Positions 54,610 to 61,806 of a stretch of 64,000 nt of DNA are shown here, piece by piece. Both the position numbers and the translations under genes were made by a program. A model generated the notes under the pieces. The model made no database searches and had not been told where the DNA came from. It worked only from the letters and a program-made list of their open reading frames with translations. Source of the DNA: Nothopassalora personata (Eukaryota; Ascomycota; Dothideomycetes; Mycosphaerellales; Mycosphaerellaceae); contig CM066299.1 in NCBI GenBank assembly GCA_033816765.1, forward strand, positions 434,001-498,000, written 5' to 3'. How positions within the stretch are numbered: position 1 is the stretch's first letter; every line of letters begins with the position of its first letter.

Positions 54610-55608
54610 TTGCATATGTCTGGGAGAGACGCTACCCGGAGTCCGTCACGACAACAGCCACAGTCAACTGGCATCACGGAACGAATGAGCGAAATGTCGA
54701 TTACAGGAAGCAGCAAGAACAACAACACTCCTATGGGTATGCTGAACCCATTGGACCACCACCGTGCACCTAAGGTGTCTACGCCGGAGACGTTCGACGG
54801 GACCAAGGACAAACTGGAGGCTTTTCAACTGCAGGTTCAGTTGTACCTTCACTTCAACGCACACCAGTTTCAAGGCGAGGCTTCTAAAGTCTTGTACGCC
54901 GCATCCTTCCTACGAGGAAAAGCAGCTAGAGGATTCCGACCATACCTCAAGGACTGGCTACACAACCAGGGCGAGGGAGAAACACCGAAAACGGAAACTC
55001 GAAAAATTTTCCACGACTACGACGAGTTTGAGACGAAACTCGATGATCTATACGGGATACCAAATGAGGAGGTATACGCCGACCGACATATCCGACAACT
55101 TCGACAGACTACTTCTGTAGCGCTGTACGCCTCAGAATTCCAAGGATATGCCGCCGACCTGGAATGGAACGACGCAGCTTTGCGATCGCAGTTCTACCTC
55201 GGGCTGAAAGACAACGTCAAAGCCGAACTATCCCGAAACGCCAGCGTCGTTACGCTAGGGGCGATGATCAAGGCAGCAAAGGAGATCGACGAAAGGCTCC
55301 AGGAGTTGAGGTACGACCGACACGTACAGCCTGGATACCAGAGACCCGCCGCGGGCGGAAGAGGGGGCTTCAAGGCCAGAAGTCAGGACCCTAATGGTTA
55401 CGGAGACCCAATGGAATTGGACGTAACGGAACGTAGGACAGGAAGGGGGCTGAAGAGCAAAGGTTCCACCTGCTACGTATGTGGCGAGCAAGGCCATTTT
55501 GCAAGGAACTGCAAGAAAAAGAACATGGTTAGCCGCGAGTTCAACGCAATGATTCGCGAAGAGAATACATACCAGGAATGCGAGAACTTCTTCTCGAAAT
55601 CTGCCTAG
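54610..55608 (+). CDS. gag: Gag of the non-autonomous element
   Basis: 332 residues. A Ty3-type capsid region covers about residues 55-245 (FLRGKAARGFRPYL near 98, then EFQGYAADLEW). A basic Gly-rich patch follows. A zinc knuckle CYVCGEQGHFARNC lies near residue 288. The frame ends in TAG shortly after, with no pol frame following. Start: the ATG at 54616 is two codons downstream of the one chosen and equally likely. Intact and unmutated. Probable role: particle formation and packaging of the element's RNA. Confidence 0.9.
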   Translation: MHMSGRDATRSPSRQQPQSTGITERMSEMSITGSSKNNNTPMGMLNPLDHHRAPKVSTPETFDGTKDKLEAFQLQVQLYLHFNAHQFQGEASKVLYAASFLRGKAARGFRPYLKDWLHNQGEGETPKTETRKIFHDYDEFETKLDDLYGIPNEEVYADRHIRQLRQTTSVALYASEFQGYAADLEWNDAALRSQFYLGLKDNVKAELSRNASVVTLGAMIKAAKEIDERLQELRYDRHVQPGYQRPAAGGRGGFKARSQDPNGYGDPMELDVTERRTGRGLKSKGSTCYVCGEQGHFARNCKKKNMVSREFNAMIREENTYQECENFFSKSA

Positions 55609-55683
55609 CAGAAACAACCTGAGGACAGCAAGGCATCAAACAGCGGCTTCTTGATTTGATGACCTAGGGAAAAGAAGTCAACA

Positions 55684-56283
55684 CTACGACACGGCCACAA
55701 CGAACAAGAATACCCACGATGGGAGGACACCACTGGGGGTTTCTAGGAAACCAGCGGGAAGGGAGTCCCAATCGCAAGTATCCAACCACTGCAGGGACTT
55801 GGTCGACAAGGGCTCGAGGGGAAGATCGGGATCGGACCGGAGAATGGCGGATTGCTCCGAGCGCCAGGTCTGCTGATCCTCCAGAAACAACTCTTCCTGG
55901 AGGCACGTCGCCTTCTTCGAAGCGCGCTCTTCGGCAAGCTTCAGAGTGCGACGGAGACGCGAGACCTTGGAAAGAAGAGCGCTCAACTCCTCTTGTTTCT
56001 TGTCCAGAGCGTCGAGGGAGTTCTCAAGGTCTCTCGAGACCTGCTCCCTGGTGCGGTCAAGCGAAGACCACGACGCATTCACACACTTGCGACCCTGGGA
56101 AATGCAGTTGGAACAGCGGGCGGAACGAGATTCGTCTGGAAGCATGATGCAACAAAGGCCGCGACTATTACAGTAGTCGCAGGGGGATTCGGCGGGAAGA
56201 CCAGACCGGGAAATTTCGTCCAGAACGCGCTTGCGACGGTCAGTCGAGGACGGCATCGTTAGCAAGAGAAGGAAAGGACTCAC
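55684..56283 (-). CDS. Antisense zinc-cluster (Zn2Cys6-like) and coiled-coil protein
   Basis: 199 residues, starting just inside the 3' LTR and running against gag. Cysteines at 35, 38, 45, 57, 60 and 67 give C-X2-C-X6-C-X11-C-X2-C-X6-C, the spacing of the Gal4-type Zn2Cys6 DNA-binding domain. C44 is an extra cysteine, and the usual lysines between cysteines 2 and 3 are missing. Residues about 75-130 are heptad-rich and predicted to form a coiled coil, the place of the dimer helix in Gal4-type proteins. The C-terminal 65 residues are unknown. M10 (MPSSTDRRKR) is the likelier start. Inferred role: DNA- or RNA-binding regulator of the element; a chance antisense frame is less likely given the motif and the relative at 1936-2419. 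Confidence 0.65.
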   Translation of the reverse strand: MSPFLLLLTMPSSTDRRKRVLDEISRSGLPAESPCDYCNSRGLCCIMLPDESRSARCSNCISQGRKCVNASWSSLDRTREQVSRDLENSLDALDKKQEELSALLSKVSRLRRTLKLAEERASKKATCLQEELFLEDQQTWRSEQSAILRSDPDLPLEPLSTKSLQWLDTCDWDSLPAGFLETPSGVLPSWVFLFVVAVS

Positions 56284-56320
56284 AAGTCTTTATAAAATGG
56301 ATTGTTGGGGACAACAATGC

Positions 56321-56335
56321 TGAAGGGGGGGATTA
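56321..56335 (+). promoter_or_regulatory. Polypurine tract of the non-autonomous element
   Basis: TGAAGGGGGGGATTA directly before the 3' LTR. Confidence 0.75.
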
Positions 56336-56683
56336 TGTTACGGAACAGTGTTATCGGTGCAAATGGTTGGACAACGGAGCAGGAAACCAAACGAAGCTGC
56401 AGACATGGATGCCTGGGGAGTCACGTGACAGAGCGATCAGGACTGATCGGTCCTGATCACTCTTGATCAGTTGATCAGACTCGCTCAGGGCAGAGCAGGA
56501 CAGATCACGCCAAGACATGGCACTATATAGACGACGCTTCTTTACGAGTAGATAGGAGCCTCGTGCTCAACTCATTTTAAGTATACACCATATACTGTTT
56601 GGAACCACTACCTTCATAACTGATTGAGACATCCCTGCAAAGATCCAAGCCCGAGTTGTGATAACGTACAGCGGTTCCTAACA
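56336..56683 (+). repeat. 3' LTR of the non-autonomous element (348 bp)
   Basis: Same as the 5' LTR but for one G-to-A difference in the TATA-like stretch. Followed by duplicate CAACT. Confidence 0.95.
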
Positions 56684-56688
56684 CAACT

Positions 56689-58272
56689 ACGAGACGCACG
56701 ATTAGGAGCTACTTACAGTAGTTAAGGCTTTTAAGCATTAGAGGCTATACTTAGAGGGCGCTACGCATGCGGTACGAGTGCTAGTTGACTACGCTAACCT
56801 ATAGGGCTTTATAATAGTAAAGCAGCTAAATGGGCGGCAAGCTCGATAGGCTACGTTCCTATAGTCTTTTAATTTTATAGTGGAGCATCGGCCGGGTAAG
56901 ACTAACCTAGCCGACGCGCCCTCGAGACGTAGTAACTACGTAGCTATAACGTAACAAACTTCGAACTTGCTACCTACCTTGTAAAGTAAGCTGTCTTTCT
57001 AGAAGGAGTCTCTAAAAGGGACAAGCGAGCCGACGGTAAAGCGCGTGCTTACTACCTACGAGGCGATGTAGGGCGACATAGGCGCGGCGATAGCAGTGCG
57101 GAGAGGTAACCTTCCCTATTAAGATAAGCCGTCTTTACTAGTAGTAGTGTGCGCTGTAGTAATATAGGGTTAAGCTTATAGCTCGACGGGTAAGTTGATC
57201 CTACTCTTAGTAAAGACCGCGCAGTAGTAAGACGACTAGTATGTCGCATACTTAGCGTAGGCGCTAAGCGCGAGGGACGCTAAGGGATAGCATATAAAGG
57301 ATAACCTTATGTACTGCGGAGACGCGATCGTAGTACCTAGGGATTACGCAATTAGGTCGTATCTAATTCGTATGCACTACGACGACGTCCTCGCAGGTTA
57401 CTTTAGAAGGACCAAGACTAAAGAGCTGTTGCGACGTAATTATTAGTGGGACTTACTTAGCACGGACGTGAAACAATACGTCCAAGCCTATAGAACCTAC
57501 TAGGGTTCGAAGGCGAGGCGCCATCGACCCTACGGCGAGCTATAACCGCTTCCTAGACCGGAGCGACCGTGGTAGGAAATCACTATAGATTTCATTACGG
57601 ACCTACCTCTAAGCACGCGAGCCGGTTGCGTGTATAATGCGATCCTAGTGATAGTCGATCGCTACTTAAAAATGAGCTTATACATCCCGACGACGAAGAC
57701 TTACATAGCCGTAGAGCTTGCGAGGCTCCTACGAGACGAAGTCGTGCGACACTATAGTATCCCGTTAGGTATAGTAAGCGACCGAGGTCCGGTCTTCACT
57801 AGTTAGTTTTAGAGTGACTTCTACTTCGAGGCGCGTGTAAAGCGTAAGCTATCTACGGCCTTTTACCCTTAGACTAACGGCTAAACTAAGAGGGCAAACT
57901 AAACCCTCGAACAATACCTTCGTTATTACTATAGTAATAATTAAACTGAGTGGGCTAAGTAGCTTACAGTTGCTAAATTCGTAGCTAATAACAGCATCTA
58001 CCTAACACTACGGATGAGTCCGTTCGAAATAGCGCACGGTTAGCAACCTAAGATTGCCCCTACACTAACTAGATCTCGAGACGAGACCTAGGGGGGGGAA
58101 GTACCAGTAGCGGTAATAGCTACGAGTCGTATGCGAAAACTACGCGCTACACTCGAGGAGCGATGGAAGGCTACAGCAGAAAGCTAGGCTCGCTACTACA
58201 ACAAGACCTACTAAGCTAAGACCTACCGCGTAGGTAACTTAGTCCTGTTATTAACGAAGAACCTTAAGTTAG
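56689..58272 (+). pseudogene. Gypsy-D pol: RNase H end and integrase (RIPped)
   Basis: The integrase zinc region starts near 57370 (HYDDVLAGYF). The core follows: ITIDFITDLP near 57580 and IVSDRGPVF near 57775 keep their Asp. In the GQTxRANQTLEQ motif near 57880-57925 the catalytic Glu has become Lys (AAG), as a TG-to-TA change would give. TAG stops interrupt throughout. The 3' LTR is lost. Confidence 0.75.
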
Positions 58273-58650
58273 TATTGACGACTAATGGGTTGTGTTGACC
58301 TTGGGTTTGGGTTTGGGAAGGGGTCCCTTGGGTCCAACTTGCCCAAATTCATTTAGGTTTGATTGGACATTTGGGCAAGCCAGCAGGACCTGGTATGGCC
58401 ATTGAGATATATACTGCGCAGTTGAGTATTGTAAGCGTAGCATCAAGGCAACAATTCAATTCATACCTCTCGAGTAGAGGGTATAGGGGTTTAGGGTCCG
58501 CCAATCCTCTTGTTTTATCTGGCTACTGCGCTGCTCGTCACGTGACCTGATTTCCCGGTCCCAGGACCGGCAAATACCCCTGCTTACGCAAGCACCGCTC
58601 CATACCACCACAACTCGGACAGGCCTACATAGGGTGGTTGGTAGACATTA
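58273..58650 (+). repeat. Young Gypsy-B 5' LTR (about 378 bp)
   Basis: Homologous to 22420, 29468 and 47845. Boundaries are set where all four copies stop matching (TATTGACG..GACATTA); they are not TG..CA and may be off by a few bases. Contains TATATACTGCG, GTCACGTGAC (58537-58546) and the palindrome with one mismatch (58555-58570). Confidence 0.8.
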
Positions 58651-58873
58651 TTTTGGTGGTCAATGAGGGGGGGTTATCAAGTGTACACCCGGTGGCGTAT
58701 CAGCATCCAGTTTATAAGGTCAAAATCACGGTTCAAGGTCCAAGGTTCACGGTCAAGGTCGACTAAGGTCGAAAAACATTCAAGGTCCAAGGTATTCAGC
58801 AACAATCACGGTCACAAGGTCCTGTCAAGCAACAACTAGTATCAGCACATTCTGAAGCAAGCACCACGCAACA
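58651..58873 (+). other. Gypsy-B leader with AAGGTC/CACGGTC repeats
   Basis: Between LTR and gag. After the LTR comes TTTTGGTGGTCAATGAGGG, the expected place of a primer site; I could not assign a tRNA. From 58715 to 58825 there are about nine AAGGT and three CACGGT units. Confidence 0.65.
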
Positions 58874-61786
58874 ATGGATACGGCTGCATCACCAGAAAAA
58901 CTTAGCACCTTTGCCGACATAGGCAGAGGCTACGAACAGCCTGTGAACCCCACGAAAATGGAAGGGGTCTACAGGGATTCTGTCCCTCATGAGGGGATGG
59001 AGGAATCGGAGGAAGGGGAAACACCTGAATCTAGTAAAGAAGGGAGAAGCGGAACCAGCGCCGCTGAATTGGGTATGGGTGTAGGAATGAACAGCACAAT
59101 TGGAATGGATGCTATGACTGCCCTCTTTAGACGATTGGCAGTAGCAATGGAAAACGCTGGCCCTCGCTTTCCACCTCCAGGAGGTGCTGAGAATCCGTTC
59201 TTTGATGGCACCAATGCTACTGAGTTCTGGGAGCGGTTTGGCGACCTAATGGACCAGTATCCGCCTCGGGCATCCATTAAGAAGGATGATTTCTGGGGCA
59301 GGTTTGAGCGCAATTGCGAAATTACTATCCGGCGTGTGGTCATGAGGCTGCCTGGGTGGCTCACCGGCAAGGCACGTTTCAGGAGGGCGTTCTTGTCAGA
59401 GTTCTCAAGGTTTGACGCCCACTCGATGTTGGGGAGTCGGGAATATCTTGAGGAGATTGTTAGGGCGCAGCAAGGCAAGAGGCCTGAAGAACAAGATGTG
59501 AAGGAATTCATCCGCCTATTTGTATCCTCAAGTGACCTAATTGAACCTGAGGATTTGGATAACAGCTCCCGGAGTCGCCTTCTCCTTCAGGGATTGCCAG
59601 AGGCAGTCGCGAAAGCGGTCTACAAGGCTTGCGGGCTTCACCCAAAGCAACCTGAGAAGTTCAGGGACTTTCAGAGGATTCTCGATGAAGCTGCTAGCAT
59701 CGCAGATGGTGAGGAGGGATGGAAAGCTGTGCATACAGATTTCCCTCTTGCTTTGCCTCAGCTGCACCGCTCAGTCGTGAAGCAAATGCCGCGCCTCAAG
59801 CCTGAGATTGACACGCTTAAGAAGGCCACCTCCAGGACTGTTGTTGATGATGACCTAATCCAGAAGGTAGCTGAAATGAGCATACGTGCATACCAGCGCG
59901 GTCGCGTCGCGGACGCGGGTGCCTTCTACCCGAGCGAGAATCAACGCTCTATGCAACCGGAGAGGCACGACCCAGACACTGAACTGCAGGTTTACGCAAT
60001 GCAGCGTCCCCCATCGCAAAATCGCGAACAGTCCAAAGCGATGGATGGTTGTTGCTACAACTGTGGCAGTTCGAAGCACCAGGCCAGCAATTGTGGGGCG
60101 ATGAGGTCCTTAATATCCCGGGGCTACGTATACCTCGCCCCGAACAACTGGTGGTATCTAGGGAAAGAAGGCGATCCACGTCCCACCAAGTTCAACTTTC
60201 GGAGGGACTACAGCAAACCGAAACTGCTCTGCATGCTCCCTCTGCTCGAAGAACATTATGGACCGATCGAGTTTGACAACCAGTATGAGATTCCCGCACT
60301 GCGTAAGCAATGGATGGGTAGGGACTACGCTGGGGTGACTAAGGTCACGCCTCCTGATCATTCTAAGCCCCCTCCTAACTTCAGGCATTTAATGGAGTAT
60401 GGCCCTCAGGACGCGCGGTCTGGCCAAAAGGAGAAGGCTGCTGGGACATATTGGGTCTCATTCGGAGAAAGTGAAGCGGAGCAGGCAACCGACTTGGGCG
60501 AGCTTGACGAGGTATCTGCCTATCCTGTGCAGTCTGACAAAGTGAAAGGGAAGGCACCCGTAGGTATTCTGAAGAATCCGTACCCGAGGACCCGGTCCTC
60601 AGCCCAGGATCTGCGAGCCCGAGCTGAGGCTGCTGAGAAAGTTCGCCTGCAATTGGAACAGGAGATCCGGCAAGCTGAGATTGACCAGCAGGAGGTTGAA
60701 ATGATTGACGAAGTCAGTGCTCAAATGAGCGAAACTCAGTCATCAGCTGGATCCGGGGTAACCCTAGGAAGGGGAAGTGATGCCCAAGTGAACAGACCAG
60801 GGAACGATGCTAACAAAGGACTGCCTAAGGATATGCCTGTTGGTCCCGTGAACGCCCCCTTCGCACAAAGGAAGCGTATGCAGAATGCCAAGACTATGAG
60901 GATTGACAACTACGTCCGACAGTATGGTTCAGCTGGTGATGGCCCGGTTACAAAGGAAGAGGGTATCATCTACTGGATTGATCAGATCCTCCAGACAACG
61001 TTTCCCAGTGTGAACGCCCAAGATTGGTTTCGATATGGTCGCTGGTTCGAGGCTGCCCTCTTCGGTCGCGTTGCTAACACCCCCGCTCTTCAGGAGAAGC
61101 TCGCTACAGTGCGACGTCTTGCAGGAAAGGACCCTGAGGTTCGCACTGGACAAGTGGTCACCTGTGAAGATGAACCTGAGTATAATGAGGAGGTCTTCCG
61201 CGAAGATGGTCAGGCCCAGTATGTCGGAGTGTATTCAACCATGCTTTGCTCCAAGGGTGCGGTCCCTGCTGCTGAGCTATATGAGGATGTTGAGAAGATC
61301 GGGCTCTCTAGTGTCCTTGACAACTTTGCTATGGTCCCTAGTCCTTGGGTAGTAGCGGAATTTGGGACGAACAAGAACCAGATCAGGTGCCTAATTGATG
61401 AGGGTTCCGAGGTGAATATCATCGGCCAGAGGAACGCTCATAGGTTTGGGTTACCAGTAATGTCGAGTGCTCAGCTTGCCTTTCGAGGTGCTGGAGGGCG
61501 GGCCCAGTTCAAAGGTGTTGTGGGCAATTTGGATGTTTGGGTATTTGGGGTTCACTGCCAAGTGGACATGTTCATCTCCTCGGATCCAAACTCGCCAACA
61601 ATCCTAGGACGTCCGTGGGCCCGCAAGGTGCGGCTCACTGCCCGTAACTGCGATGATGGTTCATGGGAGGGGACTATTGCCAGCCGCAAAGGTGAAAGTG
61701 TCATGTTTACTGCCCTAGTTGGCTCGGACAGGTGCAAAACCCTTCAGGAACTATTGAAAGCGTCGGGAAATGGAATGGTGGGTTGA
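58874..61786 (+). CDS. gag: Gypsy-B Gag with C-terminal protease
   Basis: 970 residues, intact. The capsid-like region is about residues 105-280. A zinc knuckle CYNCGSSKHQASNC starts near 393. A basic/acidic heptad region near 580-625 is predicted coiled coil. At 839 begins CLIDEGSEVNIIG, and near 909 TILGRPWAR: this is a retropepsin fold with D-E-G in place of D-S/T-G. So protease sits in the gag frame, before the shift. The end GGA AAT ... GGT TGA lies in a frameshift signal. The ATG at 58874 is the first after the leader. The two RIPped copies confirm the gene's extent. Confidence 0.92.
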   Translation: MDTAASPEKLSTFADIGRGYEQPVNPTKMEGVYRDSVPHEGMEESEEGETPESSKEGRSGTSAAELGMGVGMNSTIGMDAMTALFRRLAVAMENAGPRFPPPGGAENPFFDGTNATEFWERFGDLMDQYPPRASIKKDDFWGRFERNCEITIRRVVMRLPGWLTGKARFRRAFLSEFSRFDAHSMLGSREYLEEIVRAQQGKRPEEQDVKEFIRLFVSSSDLIEPEDLDNSSRSRLLLQGLPEAVAKAVYKACGLHPKQPEKFRDFQRILDEAASIADGEEGWKAVHTDFPLALPQLHRSVVKQMPRLKPEIDTLKKATSRTVVDDDLIQKVAEMSIRAYQRGRVADAGAFYPSENQRSMQPERHDPDTELQVYAMQRPPSQNREQSKAMDGCCYNCGSSKHQASNCGAMRSLISRGYVYLAPNNWWYLGKEGDPRPTKFNFRRDYSKPKLLCMLPLLEEHYGPIEFDNQYEIPALRKQWMGRDYAGVTKVTPPDHSKPPPNFRHLMEYGPQDARSGQKEKAAGTYWVSFGESEAEQATDLGELDEVSAYPVQSDKVKGKAPVGILKNPYPRTRSSAQDLRARAEAAEKVRLQLEQEIRQAEIDQQEVEMIDEVSAQMSETQSSAGSGVTLGRGSDAQVNRPGNDANKGLPKDMPVGPVNAPFAQRKRMQNAKTMRIDNYVRQYGSAGDGPVTKEEGIIYWIDQILQTTFPSVNAQDWFRYGRWFEAALFGRVANTPALQEKLATVRRLAGKDPEVRTGQVVTCEDEPEYNEEVFREDGQAQYVGVYSTMLCSKGAVPAAELYEDVEKIGLSSVLDNFAMVPSPWVVAEFGTNKNQIRCLIDEGSEVNIIGQRNAHRFGLPVMSSAQLAFRGAGGRAQFKGVVGNLDVWVFGVHCQVDMFISSDPNSPTILGRPWARKVRLTARNCDDGSWEGTIASRKGESVMFTALVGSDRCKTLQELLKASGNGMVG

Positions 61787-61806
61787 GTTACGGCGCTCAA
61801 CCCACC
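61765..61806 (+). promoter_or_regulatory. Gypsy-B -1 ribosomal frameshift signal
   Basis: GGGAAAT (61765-61771) reads G GGA AAT in gag. After the 5-nt spacer GGAAT, GGTGGGTTGAG (61777-61787) pairs perfectly with CTCAACCCACC (61796-61806) around the 8-nt loop TTACGGCG. The gag TGA lies in the stem. The loop's CGGC could also pair with GCCG about 10 nt downstream (pseudoknot, tentative). Confidence 0.8.

Larger units (their letters stand above)
54236..56683 (+). mobile_element. Young non-autonomous LTR element with gag and antisense ORF
   Basis: 2448 bp, 348-bp LTRs at 54236-54583 and 56336-56683 with one difference noticed (CTATATGG against CTATATAG), and duplicate CAACT at 54231-54235 and 56684-56688. 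It encodes a Gag (plus) and a zinc-cluster protein (minus) but no protease, RT or integrase. A polypurine tract precedes the 3' LTR (56321-56335). It must use enzymes from a full-length relative; the 49597 LTR family shares its R-U5. Confidence 0.95.
51062..58272 (+). mobile_element. Gypsy-D: RIPped Ty3 element, 3' end lost
   Basis: Begins TGTAAGGGGCAG, probably its 5' LTR, and runs gag then pol on the plus strand. Interrupted at 54236-56683 by the young non-autonomous element. The right end is cut by the Gypsy-B LTR at 58273, so no 3' LTR is seen. CpG-rich, with CpA and TpG depleted. Confidence 0.8.

Noticed and set aside
54605..55620. Frameshift from the Gag of the non-autonomous element into a pol frame
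   Set aside because: No X XXY YYZ heptamer near the TAG and no pol-like frame after it.
58651..58680. Self-priming in Gypsy-B
   Set aside because: The sequence inside the LTR shares only short matches with the LTR; no 8-nt complement near a predicted RNA start.
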